From Halothermothrix sp. (GTDB lineage: Bacteria > Bacillota > Halanaerobiia > DY22613): a DNA stretch of 64,000 nucleotides. Location: NCBI GenBank assembly GCA_016841825.1, contig JAENYK010000001.1, positions 558,001 to 622,000 on the forward strand, written 5' to 3'. A program made the position numbers and the translations under genes. The stretch's first letter is position 1, and every line of letters begins with the position of its first letter. This document shows positions 51,897 through 61,763 of the stretch, one piece after another. The notes beneath the pieces are model-generated. The model was not told the DNA's origin, made no database searches, and was given only the letters and a program-made list of their open reading frames with translations.

Positions 51897-52925
51897 TTAG
51901 TTCCGTTTCTCATTCAAACATTGCAAAAGAAACTCTTCAAATTCTCTGGCTCTCTTCTCAATATCATATTCTTTGACAACTTTGTTATGGGCATTTTTGC
52001 CCAAATTATTTTTCAAAGTCGGATTATCCATTAAGAGCATAATCTTATCCGCAAATTCCTCACCACTGTCTGCCAATAAACCGGTTACCCCCTCTTCTAT
52101 TACCTCCTTATATATACCATATCTTGAACACACCAGAGGGATCGCATAAAGTCCAGCTTCCATAAACTTAGCCTCAGCTTTTCCCAGACTCAAATTGTCA
52201 TAAGGGACACGACAGATTACAGCATCTATAGCCAGATTAGAAATAGTCATATAATATCTTGCTTCATCATAAAAAGGAATAAATGCCAGATTGTCAATGC
52301 TAATAAATGGCAAACTAGATATAGTATTTGCAAAATCTGCAGGTTTGCCAAAACAAATCAAATGGACACCTCTTTTACGGTTTGATAAGATCGTCATGAC
52401 CTCGATAATTGAGTTAAAAAAAATTGATGTTTTGTGAGCACAACCCCCAAGCCAGGCTAATCGAAAATTCCCTGTATTAACCTGATTTTCCGATTTATAT
52501 GGAAGAAGTTTTTTTACTGGTATTCCATCACGTTTAACATAAAAAGATTTATTAATTCCACTACTCTCGTATAATTGTCGTAAAAGAGGAGTCGAAGTAA
52601 CTACATAATCAACCTTATTCATTAGATAAACAATATTTGGACCATATTCCTGTTCAAGTAAAAAGTCATCAATTAAATAACAGGTTACTTTATTCAAAGA
52701 ATTAGCCAAATCAATAGCAGAATTCGTCTGACTAATTAACCGATAGTAGACTATAACATCATATTCAGGAATGAGCGGAGATAAATCCTGATGACCACAA
52801 TCTATATGATCAACCTGAAATACCCCTCGTTCCTCCATTGCTTCAGTAATCCAACCTATATTCATCCTAAATAACACTATATCACAACCACCAGTGACAA
52901 AAAGTAATCGTTTTTTCACAATCAT
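51897..52925 (-). CDS. GT-B glycosyltransferase (GT4-like)
   Basis: A 342-residue glycosyltransferase. KKRLLFVTGGCDIVLFRMNI starts the N-domain; the C-domain has FRLAWLGGCAHKTSIFFNSI, VICRVPYDNLSLGKAEAKFM and EAGLYAIPLVCSRYGIYKEV. No DXD in the usual place; the late Glu-rich EAKFMEAGLYAIP resembles the EX7E region of GT4. RBS AAGGAGTGAA. Eight bases after the stop of the GT2 gene at 52934, so the two are co-transcribed. Substrate unknown. Confidence 0.75.
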   Translation of the reverse strand: MIVKKRLLFVTGGCDIVLFRMNIGWITEAMEERGVFQVDHIDCGHQDLSPLIPEYDVIVYYRLISQTNSAIDLANSLNKVTCYLIDDFLLEQEYGPNIVYLMNKVDYVVTSTPLLRQLYESSGINKSFYVKRDGIPVKKLLPYKSENQVNTGNFRLAWLGGCAHKTSIFFNSIIEVMTILSNRKRGVHLICFGKPADFANTISSLPFISIDNLAFIPFYDEARYYMTISNLAIDAVICRVPYDNLSLGKAEAKFMEAGLYAIPLVCSRYGIYKEVIEEGVTGLLADSGEEFADKIMLLMDNPTLKNNLGKNAHNKVVKEYDIEKRAREFEEFLLQCLNEKRN

Positions 52926-52933
52926 TTCACTCC

Positions 52934-53872
52934 TTAAAACAGAGGTGCTCCATCAGGAATACTATTTAGATATTCTTGAGATACATAGGCTATATTAGCC
53001 CAACTGAATCCAAGACCTAAAAATCGCTCCTCATTGGGGAACAAATGTTTATAACCAGCTAATACCAGGTATACTCCTGGTCCATCTGATTTAATTAATT
53101 GTCCCTGATGCAAAATACTGGGATCTCTTAATTGTGCCGGAGTAAAAGGCTGTGATACCAGACTTCTCAAATATACCCGACGATTTTGATTCATTCTTTG
53201 CAGAACAAATGCTTCATCATAACCCACTGAATTCATCATAGAGTCAGGAAGAAACCAGGTATTTATGCTAGTAACATGATTAATTCTTAATATTTCGTAT
53301 CCCACAGACCTTAATCGTCTCCACAAATCCCAATCACACACTCTTCTCATTCTTGGATCTTCATCATATCCTCCAACATCTATAATAGCAGCTTTACGAA
53401 TCAATACTGCCTGGTTACCGATACAATTACCCTCAAATATTCTTTGAGGTGAGTAATCTGCCCCGAGAATTGTTACCGATTGGTCCTGGGCATTTATTGA
53501 GTGGGTTAGTGCAAAAACCATTGCATAATTATTTCCTAAATTATTCAAATGATTTACAGTAGACTCTAAATGATATGGTAACCATTGATCATCATCAAAC
53601 ATAAATGCCAGATATTCACCTCTGGATAATCTAATACCCTCATTAACTCTTACTGCAGGTATTCCACAGTTATCCTCATGTCTCACATATCTAATCCGTG
53701 GATCTGCATAACTTCTTACTATCTGCTGGGTACTGTCACGAGAGCCATCATCAATAATGATAAATTCAAAATTATTAAAAACCTGAGTTAATACACTATC
53801 CATCGCTCTCCTAAGGTAACCATTATCTCCCCGACGAAATGTCGGCATAATTACACTAACTTTAGGGCTCAT
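52934..53872 (-). CDS. GT2 glycosyltransferase with shared C-terminal domain
   Basis: A 312-residue protein. GT2 domain: SVIMPTFRRGDNGYLRRAMD; FEFIIIDDGSRDSTQQIVRS; YLAFMFDDDQW (acidic metal site). After residue ~255 a ~55-residue domain follows (QLIKSDGPGVYLVLAGYKHL, LGFSWANIAYVSQ, SIPDGAPLF). The same tail ends four other glycosyltransferases in this window. RBS AAAAGGAGGATTTTAG. Paralogue of the protein at 60602-61537. Confidence 0.85.
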   Translation of the reverse strand: MSPKVSVIMPTFRRGDNGYLRRAMDSVLTQVFNNFEFIIIDDGSRDSTQQIVRSYADPRIRYVRHEDNCGIPAVRVNEGIRLSRGEYLAFMFDDDQWLPYHLESTVNHLNNLGNNYAMVFALTHSINAQDQSVTILGADYSPQRIFEGNCIGNQAVLIRKAAIIDVGGYDEDPRMRRVCDWDLWRRLRSVGYEILRINHVTSINTWFLPDSMMNSVGYDEAFVLQRMNQNRRVYLRSLVSQPFTPAQLRDPSILHQGQLIKSDGPGVYLVLAGYKHLFPNEERFLGLGFSWANIAYVSQEYLNSIPDGAPLF

Positions 53873-54014
53873 CTAAAATCCTCCTTTTTTTATTGTTATT
53901 CTTCAGTATATTCTACAAGGAAAATTTTTGTTAACCAATAGAATGGTAATTTTCAAAGACACATAGTACTCAAGAACAATTATTTGATTAACATAGGAAG
54001 CATAAATCTGAATT

Positions 54015-55211
54015 TTAAAGCGGATGGCCCTCGCGAAATTGATTAATAATCTCTTCCCCTACAACCAGAACATTCTCCCAACAAAATCCTAAATTGTATA
54101 ACATCTCTTCACTTGAAATCGCATATTTGTAACCATTTAAAACCCAATATACCCCCGGAGAAGTGACCCCTTTATACAATTTTCCAGCCCTTAGTAACTC
54201 TGGAGTAACAACCAACTGCCTCGCCTTTGTAGTCTCATATCTAACAATATTAAACATTGTCTCTAGAGAATTTTCTAAGCGATACCGATTTATCGTCTTA
54301 TAATAGGCATTATAAGCAACATTTTCTCGTTCACCTGCATTGCGCAGGTAATAATCAATCTTATTAACAAGATCAGGCAAATTAGCGTAGGTTATTACTT
54401 CAGATGACAAATTAAAGAAATCCTGAAGTCCTTTACGTTCAGTTGATAATTGGAACTTTTTACAGGCAGCAATGTCAAAAGTTCTGACATTAGGAGTAGT
54501 TGCTTCAATTCCACGACAGTTTAACGTTCCTCCGTCCAAAGTCTCATCACTTTTCCGATACACATTTAACACAATTCGACTACCATTATAAAATTTTCGT
54601 ATCTCATCAGGAGAAACTACTTTATCAACGATATCAGCCCGACCATTAAAATAATTCGTCCAACCAGGTCCGACCAATTTAAAATGCACATTAGTTAAAA
54701 GTCTGATCAGATAATCAATCATCTCAATTCGACTACCGAAAGGTGAACCGATCAAACAAATATCAGATTCATAACCTGGTTCTGGCGATTCAGGATAATA
54801 AAATTGAGTTTGCGTACCAAACATAACAAAACATACATCTCCCTGATTCAAAGATTGATAAAGCGGAATACATTGATTTTCTGTAGTAAATATATAGTCA
54901 TAACCGTTAACTCTAGGGAGAGAATTATCAACATCATAAGGGTCATCAACACACCAGATACCTGTACTTACACCCATCTGTTTAATTCGACTAAGATGAT
55001 AATTGTTCATATATTCACCATGGATTGTAAAAACAAAATTCGGACGAAAACTTTTTATCGCACTTAATAATTTGGGAAACCAATTATCGTTAGGATTTAA
55101 TTCAAAAATATAACTCTGCTTTTGCAAATTCTGTATTGCCCTGGTGATAAAAGTATTCAAATTACCATGAGGATAAAAATAATGTCCGGAGGTAATATAC
55201 ATAATCTTCAT
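54015..55211 (-). CDS. CgeB-like glycosyltransferase with shared C-terminal domain
   Basis: A 398-residue protein resembling CgeB of B. subtilis (spore crust maturation): KIMYITSGHYFYPHGNLNTF, FVFTIHGEY, GIWCVDDPYDVDN, CLIGSPFGSR, FKLVGPGWTN, IVLNVYRK, TFDIAACKKFQLS. A C-terminal domain of ~55 residues (LYKGVTSPGVYWVLNGYKYA, LGFCWENVLVVG, REGHPL) is shared with other proteins of the cluster. RBS AAAAAGGAGATAATTTTA. Paralogue at 55306-56511. Confidence 0.8.
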   Translation of the reverse strand: MKIMYITSGHYFYPHGNLNTFITRAIQNLQKQSYIFELNPNDNWFPKLLSAIKSFRPNFVFTIHGEYMNNYHLSRIKQMGVSTGIWCVDDPYDVDNSLPRVNGYDYIFTTENQCIPLYQSLNQGDVCFVMFGTQTQFYYPESPEPGYESDICLIGSPFGSRIEMIDYLIRLLTNVHFKLVGPGWTNYFNGRADIVDKVVSPDEIRKFYNGSRIVLNVYRKSDETLDGGTLNCRGIEATTPNVRTFDIAACKKFQLSTERKGLQDFFNLSSEVITYANLPDLVNKIDYYLRNAGERENVAYNAYYKTINRYRLENSLETMFNIVRYETTKARQLVVTPELLRAGKLYKGVTSPGVYWVLNGYKYAISSEEMLYNLGFCWENVLVVGEEIINQFREGHPL

Positions 55212-55305
55212 TAAAATTATCTCCTTTTTCCAAAGTCTAAAAATTTAAAAACATTCTCAACAGATCTACTCGACCTGACACAACTTAATCCTCTAAATCT
55301 AGAGA

Positions 55306-56511
55306 CTATTCAATCTCCAGAGGCAACCCCTTTAATATGCTTTTTAAAGCCCAATCATCGACTTCTTGCATATCTTCCCAACGTAATTTCAAGCGATCAA
55401 AAACATCTTCCGACGGGATTAGATGCTTCCGATTCTGATAGACAAAATATACAGCTGGACCTTTGGCTTTTATGATCTTCCCCTGTTGTAACACATCCGG
55501 TGTAACTATCTTACTAACCTCTTCTATTATAATCTCTTTGGCCCATCCTATCATCTTAAGCAACCGCTGCCGAAAACAGTGTTTTTCAATCACTTTATAA
55601 TAAATTTTTTTTGCTATCTGATTACATTTATCAGGATTTTGTAAATAATAATTTATCTTCTCTAATAAATCCCGTTCATTTTCAAAAGTGATTAACTCAG
55701 TCTCCAAATCAAAAATTTTACCCAATCCTAATCGAATATCACTTAATTGAAAAGCTTTGCAAATACCTATATCAAATGTTCGATTATTGGGTGAATTAGC
55801 AGGAATTTTTTCTGTATTTACCTGATAATTAGGGATTACATGTTCATCATCATTCCGATAGATATTTAAATTAATCTTTGCCCCGTTATAAAATCTTCTA
55901 ATCTCATGATAATTAACATATCTATTGATTAATTCCTTCCTCCCAGGGAAATATTCATACCAATATGGACCAACGATTTTTAAAGTATCCTTCGGTAGAT
56001 TATCCAGCAGATATTTAACAATTTCCACCCTTCTCGGATATGGGGAACCTACAATGCACACCTGGGATTGATAGATTCCCTCCACAATCTCAGGATAATA
56101 GAATTCCGGAAGTGTTCCCAAAGAAAGATAATAAGCCCGATACCCATAACCTTGATAAACGCTTACGCAGGACTCCTCATTAGTGAATACCAGATCATAG
56201 TCATGAAGTTTTCCTACACTCTCATCAATATCATACGGATCATCAATGAACCAAATTCCCATTATTGTTCCCAGACTTTTCAACCTTTGCACTAGTTCTT
56301 GTGTAAGAACCCCCCCATGAATAGTAAATACATAATCTGGCTCATAATTTTGAACTAATGCAACTAGCTCATTATCCCAACTTTTACTACTATCAATGTG
56401 ATACACCTGTGTTTCATCCATTAAGCTATTCAAGGCTGTTTCAATAGAATGATCAATCAATCGATGAGGATACAGTTGTTTAACTCCCGAGGTAATATAG
56501 AGAATTCTCAT
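55306..56511 (-). CDS. CgeB-like glycosyltransferase with shared C-terminal domain (paralogue)
   Basis: A 401-residue paralogue of the previous protein: ILYITSGVKQLYPHRLIDHS, FTIHGGVLTQ, GIWFIDDPYDIDE, CIVGSPYPRR, LKIVGPYWYEYFPGRKELI, KINLNIYRN, TFDIGICKAFQLS. Ends in the shared tail (IIKAKGPAVYFVYQNRKHLI, LRWEDMQEVD, KGLPLEIE). The start ATG at 56511 follows TAGGAGTGAGATCA; the codon at 56520 is a GTG with no RBS. Tandem duplication of a CgeB-like gene. Confidence 0.8.
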   Translation of the reverse strand: MRILYITSGVKQLYPHRLIDHSIETALNSLMDETQVYHIDSSKSWDNELVALVQNYEPDYVFTIHGGVLTQELVQRLKSLGTIMGIWFIDDPYDIDESVGKLHDYDLVFTNEESCVSVYQGYGYRAYYLSLGTLPEFYYPEIVEGIYQSQVCIVGSPYPRRVEIVKYLLDNLPKDTLKIVGPYWYEYFPGRKELINRYVNYHEIRRFYNGAKINLNIYRNDDEHVIPNYQVNTEKIPANSPNNRTFDIGICKAFQLSDIRLGLGKIFDLETELITFENERDLLEKINYYLQNPDKCNQIAKKIYYKVIEKHCFRQRLLKMIGWAKEIIIEEVSKIVTPDVLQQGKIIKAKGPAVYFVYQNRKHLIPSEDVFDRLKLRWEDMQEVDDWALKSILKGLPLEIE

Positions 56512-56535
56512 TGATCTCACTCCTACCCATCCACT

Positions 56536-57300
56536 CTACTCCTCTATTACATTTCTACGTTTACGAATTTCAAAAAACTTTTTATCCTCATCTAGTAAGA
56601 ACTCGACTCCAAAATCATTGAGCTTTTGCAAAATTTCCATCCGATGATCCCCATATTCTGTATATCTTTTTGACAAAGAACATGTTGGATGATCAATATG
56701 GGTCCCAGTCGCGTGTTTAATCTGACCAATCACGTACCCTAACTTCCGTGCGTTATTACAATATAAAGAGTCTTCAGCAAAAGCCACATTAGGAAAAGGA
56801 CCCAATTCCTGATAAGTCTTTCTAGTAAATGCCATATTGCAGCCGCCAATGTCACATTCTTTCACAATAACTCCATTGACCTGATTTACCTCAGTAAAAT
56901 TTACATCTATCCCATCTTCAATCAACTCACCAAAAACTGCTACCTGGAGGATTGATCTAGGAACTCGCTCCAGTGCTCTGATCAAGGAGGTCAACCATCC
57001 CTGATTATATACCATATCATTATCACTACGAATCAGGAACTCTCCTCTAGCCTTTTTTAGCCCTATATTCAATGCATGGGCAACCCCATAATTTCTATCC
57101 AGCAAAACTAACTCCTGAATCTGTTTTCTCTTTTTTAAATTTATTAACCATGCTACAGTATCATCAGTAGAGTGATTGTCAACAACAATCAATTCATAGT
57201 TTGGATATTCCGTTTTATTTAAAATTGATTGAACACATAATTTAGAATACTCTAACCGATTCCACGTAGTAATTATAATACTGGCCAATTTATCCCTCAC
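56536..57300 (-). CDS. GT2 glycosyltransferase
   Basis: A 254-residue family-2 glycosyltransferase: SIIITTWNRLEYSKLCVQSI, YELIVVDNHSTDDTVAWLIN, RGEFLIRSDNDMVYNQGW (DND metal site) and DIGGCNMAFTRKTYQELGPF. Ends without the shared tail. The GTG at 57300 follows GGGAGGGAGTATTC and overlaps the upstream gene by 11 bases, so translation is coupled. Short lysine/arginine-rich end (KKFFEIRKRRNVIEE). Confidence 0.85.
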   Translation of the reverse strand: MRDKLASIIITTWNRLEYSKLCVQSILNKTEYPNYELIVVDNHSTDDTVAWLINLKKRKQIQELVLLDRNYGVAHALNIGLKKARGEFLIRSDNDMVYNQGWLTSLIRALERVPRSILQVAVFGELIEDGIDVNFTEVNQVNGVIVKECDIGGCNMAFTRKTYQELGPFPNVAFAEDSLYCNNARKLGYVIGQIKHATGTHIDHPTCSLSKRYTEYGDHRMEILQKLNDFGVEFLLDEDKKFFEIRKRRNVIEE

Positions 57301-58030
57301 GAATACTCCCTCCCCACTTCTGCTCAAACAGTTTTCTACTTCTCATATGCAATGTTTGTCGCTTTTGGTCACTGATTGGTGAACCATCTTTATAATGAAT
57401 AATGGTGACCGGACAATATACAACCCGAAATCCCTTTTCCCTTGCACGGTAAGAATAATCTGTCTCTTCAGCATACATGAAAAATCTCTCATCAAAAAGT
57501 CCGATTTTCTGAATAATGCTTCGTTTAATCAGATAACAAGCACCACAAACATCTACACAATCCCAAACCTGATTATATTTATTTGAATCATTCTGCTCAC
57601 CGTACCCACGATAAACCAGAGTACCATTCTCATATACTACTCCCGCATGAATTATGCGGCCATACTCGTTAACTTGCTTATTACCAACTACTGCGATTTG
57701 TGAGTCTGACTCTGCGCATTCAACCATTGAAGTCAACCATCCGGAATTTACAATCGTATCAGGATTTAAAAACAAAATATATTTTCCTTTACTCATCTTG
57801 ATCCCCTGATTCCAGGCTTTTGCACATCCAAGATTTTGCCCATTAAGAATAACAGACACATCTCCCTGATTTAGACTCTTCAAAAAAGCTTTACTTCCAT
57901 CCTGACTATTATTATCAATGATCAACAATCTATATGGATAAGTTGTCTGAGTTTTGATACTTTCCAGACAATTTTTCAAATATTTAAGAGTATTATAATT
58001 CACAATGATGATGTCTACATAATTATTCAT
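57290..58030 (-). CDS. GT2 glycosyltransferase
   Basis: A 246-residue family-2 glycosyltransferase: VDIIIVNYNTLKYLKNCLES, YRLLIIDNNSQDGSKAFLKS, GKYILFLNPDTIVNSGW, DVCGACYLIKRSIIQKIGLF and EETDYSYRAREKGFRVVYCP. Very like the GT2 module of the 814- and 819-residue fusions. The ATG at 58030 follows AAGGGGGATCAGA and overlaps the stop of the fusion gene upstream by 8 bases. Confidence 0.87.
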   Translation of the reverse strand: MNNYVDIIIVNYNTLKYLKNCLESIKTQTTYPYRLLIIDNNSQDGSKAFLKSLNQGDVSVILNGQNLGCAKAWNQGIKMSKGKYILFLNPDTIVNSGWLTSMVECAESDSQIAVVGNKQVNEYGRIIHAGVVYENGTLVYRGYGEQNDSNKYNQVWDCVDVCGACYLIKRSIIQKIGLFDERFFMYAEETDYSYRAREKGFRVVYCPVTIIHYKDGSPISDQKRQTLHMRSRKLFEQKWGGSIREG

Positions 58031-60482
58031 TCTGATCCCCCTTTTCCCCGGCCAACATCTTTTGCATATCTCCAAACAGATTCTTCTGGATCAGTTCACG
58101 CCTTCTTGTCTCAATAATATTAAGAATATCCTTAACCCGATCATCCCAATCGTTACCTTCTACCGCCTGTAATCTTTTGTTTCTCTCGATAACAATCTCG
58201 TCATCTCCTACCTGCTGCAATAAGAATAAAAACTGATCATAATTCTCGGCAATATATACCACATTAGAAAACTTCCTGATCTCTGGCAAATCAACACTTA
58301 CCACTGGCTTTCCCCCAGCCAAATATTCATATAGTTTCACCGGATTTGTTGACAAAGATAGACGATTTTTCTTAAAAGGAATAATCGTTGTTTTGAAATA
58401 ATACAAATAATTTGGCAGCTCATGATATGGTTTTTCACCCAAAAAATAAATATTAGATATACTGGTCAATTCACTAATATTAACTGTCGGCTGTCCGATA
58501 AATACAAAAGAATGATCACCCATCTTTTCAGCGATATACTTGATCAACTCTAAATCCATCCACTCAGCTATCGCCCCATAATAACCAATTATTGGTTGGG
58601 GAATTTCAATCAAATCTTTTGGTTTTTCTTGTATCTGAACCTGGGCAAAATGACTCAGATCCACACCATTAGGCACACATACAACATTATCATTATATTT
58701 ATGCATCTTCTCTTCAAGCAGCAAAGCGCTGGTAATTATCAGATCGGCAGATTGTGATAAGATCTCTTCTTTTTGCTCCAAATTAGGACAAAATTTTTGC
58801 AGGTCTGTGAAATCTGTGTACGAATCCATGCAATTATACACCAACATCTCCCGCTCAAAATTTTCAATTACATCGCCCCAATAAGGCACATCTACCCAGA
58901 GAATTGGATTACTAATACTCAGTTGATCAAAAAAGCGATAGATTGAGTTGATTAGCTCCCTCTGCTGATGAAAACCCAGATTATTATAGACAACTCCATT
59001 TCCTGTAGAACTTGCAACATAAAGATTGTCATTTATCTTTTTCAATGAACCACCTATTTGATGGGTGCAGGTATTATTAATATAGAGAATACGATATCCC
59101 TGAGCAGCCAATCTGGTACAAAACTGTTGAGGTCTTTGAAAACGAAAATCCCAGGGTATAATACCAAAAACCACAATATCTCTGGTAAATTCACGAATTG
59201 TTGCACCATTCAATATTTCAATCCATTTTTTTGTAAATTTTTGTTGACTCTCAAAAAAATAATGATTTCGTAGAGACCTTTCCTGAGGTCTGGTTACATC
59301 CATGCTACCTTCCTGAAAATGAGTAATTCTTGCTTCTGGAGAATAAACTACCCGATAACCCTTCTCCAACATTCTCAAGGATAGGTCAGTCTCTTCGTAA
59401 TAGAAAAAATAACTTTCGTCAAACCTTCCCACTTTCCGTAGTGCCTCTCTATTAATTAGATAACAAGCCCCTCCAACGCTATAGCAATCTTCTGTTTTAT
59501 CAAAGAGACCTACCTGGTCAACCAACCCTGTTCCTCTAGATGAACAAAACTGATTAAGTTTAGTTACTCCAGCTCCTACCAGCTTATTACGCTCATCAAC
59601 CATTTTTGGTCCGACCACCCCAATTTGCTTATCACTTTTAGCAATATTAACCATTGAAGTTAACCATCCAGGACTAACGATGATATCACTATTTAATATA
59701 ACTACAAATTCTCCCTCTCCCACCATTATTCCCTGGTTGCATGCTCTAGCATAACCCTGATTCTCCTGATTAGTGATTAAAGTTATCCCTTTTAAACGCT
59801 TAAGAAATTGAACACTTCCATCATTGCTTCCATTATCCACAACGATAATATTAAATGGATATTGAGTATTTTTCTTAATTGAAACAATGCACTCCTTTAA
59901 GTATTTCAGGGTATTATAATTAATAATTACCAAATCTGCTCTTGATGTGCCTTCCCAATTAAACTGAATATCTGACAAAAACTCTTCATTCCTGATAATC
60001 TCACTCTCTTCCGAATAATCTGTTCTGATATTAACATAATTAGTCTGGCAATACCCCTGGTCTCGAATTATTTTGGGTATTACTACTTCTAATTTTCCCG
60101 GATGCAAATAGGAATAACTGAGACATTTTCGCTGAACTCTTTTCAGATTATTTTCTAACTTTCTCAGTATTTTTTCCTCAATAATCAAAGGAATCTCTTT
60201 TTCTACTAACTGATTCACATAATATATATCTTTGCGATCAATTTGATCAATCAAAACAATTGAATTATGCAATATACCTTTTCCCCATAAAGCTAAAAGA
60301 TCGGTTTGGGCTTTTATATGCTCAATTCCCAAAGCAAGCTCACCAGGGTTAATATATGACCAGATAATAATTTTAATATCACTATATTTAACCTTAATTC
60401 TTTCTAAAGAATTAATAATTTGCCTTATTCTTTTCTGATGACTATTTCGGGCTATGACCCATATTTTTACACCTGTATTCAT
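58023..60482 (-). CDS. Multidomain glycosyltransferase: unknown N-domain + GT2 + GT4 (paralogue)
   Basis: An 819-residue protein of the same design as the one at 49226-51670: N-domain NTGVKIWVIARNSHQKRIRQ, GT2 (ADLVIINYNTLKYLKECIVS; VVILNSDIIVSPGW), GT4 (FGIIPWDFRFQRPQQFCTRL; CVPNGVDLSHFAQ; KLYEYLAGGKPVVSVDLPEI). Both genes share the leader GATAAAGGTGGTGT before the ATG, so the pair arose by duplication including the RBS. First gene of the run to 56536. Product: surface glycan, inferred. Confidence 0.85.
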   Translation of the reverse strand: MNTGVKIWVIARNSHQKRIRQIINSLERIKVKYSDIKIIIWSYINPGELALGIEHIKAQTDLLALWGKGILHNSIVLIDQIDRKDIYYVNQLVEKEIPLIIEEKILRKLENNLKRVQRKCLSYSYLHPGKLEVVIPKIIRDQGYCQTNYVNIRTDYSEESEIIRNEEFLSDIQFNWEGTSRADLVIINYNTLKYLKECIVSIKKNTQYPFNIIVVDNGSNDGSVQFLKRLKGITLITNQENQGYARACNQGIMVGEGEFVVILNSDIIVSPGWLTSMVNIAKSDKQIGVVGPKMVDERNKLVGAGVTKLNQFCSSRGTGLVDQVGLFDKTEDCYSVGGACYLINREALRKVGRFDESYFFYYEETDLSLRMLEKGYRVVYSPEARITHFQEGSMDVTRPQERSLRNHYFFESQQKFTKKWIEILNGATIREFTRDIVVFGIIPWDFRFQRPQQFCTRLAAQGYRILYINNTCTHQIGGSLKKINDNLYVASSTGNGVVYNNLGFHQQRELINSIYRFFDQLSISNPILWVDVPYWGDVIENFEREMLVYNCMDSYTDFTDLQKFCPNLEQKEEILSQSADLIITSALLLEEKMHKYNDNVVCVPNGVDLSHFAQVQIQEKPKDLIEIPQPIIGYYGAIAEWMDLELIKYIAEKMGDHSFVFIGQPTVNISELTSISNIYFLGEKPYHELPNYLYYFKTTIIPFKKNRLSLSTNPVKLYEYLAGGKPVVSVDLPEIRKFSNVVYIAENYDQFLFLLQQVGDDEIVIERNKRLQAVEGNDWDDRVKDILNIIETRRRELIQKNLFGDMQKMLAGEKGDQNE

Positions 60483-60601
60483 CCAGACACCACCTTTATC
60501 ATCCACATTTTATTTATTATATGAATCATTTTCTCCGAAGTTGTTAACCCTTTTGCTAAAGTGAGTTAGAAAAATCATAAACAGAGAATACCTTACAGAT
60601 T

Positions 60602-61537
60602 TTAAACTTTCAAAACTCCCCCATCAGGGATTGCATTTACCTCTCCCTGGGGAATTAACCCCACATTATCCCAACTAAATTGTAGTCTATTAAATTCTTC
60701 AATACTTGGAATAAGATACCTACGTCCGTGGAATATAAAGTAAACAGCTGGTTCCAGATCACCTTTTATCAGGTGTCCCGCCTGAAGATTTATACAAGCA
60801 CTATTATTTCGGTCAGGTTGAATAAGGCTTCGTAAATAATCTAAACGATTCTCAGCTATTCGTCTATAAACAAAATCCATATCAATTGGAACTGTAAGCC
60901 TAATTGAATCAGGCAAAGCAAATTCGTTAATAGATGTAACTATAGGTATTTTATAGATTTTATAACCTCCATTTATTACTCTAAGCCATAAATCCCAATC
61001 GCATAATCTAATAATTCCCGGATGCTCATCATAACCACCCACATCATATAACACAGCTTTTCGAACTAGTACACCCTGATTTCCTAAACAATTCCCAACT
61101 CTTAACCGTCCAGGGTTGTATTCATCTCCCAATAATTCAATCTCCCTGGTTTGAGCATTAATACATAGAGAATACCCAAAAGCCATTCCATATTCTTGTG
61201 AACATCTCATAAAATGAGTGACCAATGTCCTAAGATGATCTGGCAGCCAATAATCATCATCAAACATAAATGAAATGTACTCACCCCGGGATAACCCAAT
61301 TCCCTCATTTAATCGCCTTGCATGAAGCCCACAATTGGCATCATGTCTAATATTTCTAATTCGTCCATCATTGTAGCTACTAATAACTCTTTGTGTACTG
61401 TCTTTAGAACCATCATCAATGATAATTAACTCAAAATTAGGATAACTCTGCATCATAATACTTTGTATAGCCCTATTTAAATATCCATTATCCCCCCTGC
61501 GAAATGTCGGTAGAATAATACTAACTAAAGGTTCCAT
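60602..61537 (-). CDS. GT2 glycosyltransferase with shared C-terminal domain (paralogue)
   Basis: A 311-residue GT2 protein: SIILPTFRRGDNGYLNRAIQ, FELIIIDDGSKDSTQRVISS, YISFMFDDDYWLPDHLR. Closely related to the protein at 52934-53872, including the C-terminal tail (HLIKGDLEPAVYFIFHGRRY, LQFSWDNVGLIPQ, NAIPDGGVLKV). RBS AGGAGGAATTTTGATCA. It diverges from the plus-strand GT2 gene at 61764; the 226 bases between hold both promoters. Confidence 0.85.
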   Translation of the reverse strand: MEPLVSIILPTFRRGDNGYLNRAIQSIMMQSYPNFELIIIDDGSKDSTQRVISSYNDGRIRNIRHDANCGLHARRLNEGIGLSRGEYISFMFDDDYWLPDHLRTLVTHFMRCSQEYGMAFGYSLCINAQTREIELLGDEYNPGRLRVGNCLGNQGVLVRKAVLYDVGGYDEHPGIIRLCDWDLWLRVINGGYKIYKIPIVTSINEFALPDSIRLTVPIDMDFVYRRIAENRLDYLRSLIQPDRNNSACINLQAGHLIKGDLEPAVYFIFHGRRYLIPSIEEFNRLQFSWDNVGLIPQGEVNAIPDGGVLKV

Positions 61538-61763
61538 TGATCAAAATTCCTCCTTATAATAAAGACTTACTTTATACAATATATGTGCACTAAATCAAAT
61601 AAGTTAATGCCATTTTTACATTAAAATTATCTTGAGATATTTACATTCCTATCTTTTTATATATCCATTAAGGCAGATTATTTTCTATACGAACAATCAT
61701 TACTTTCCTCCACTGCATACTATACTACATAAGCAAAACATTAATATTTAAGGAGAGATGTTT

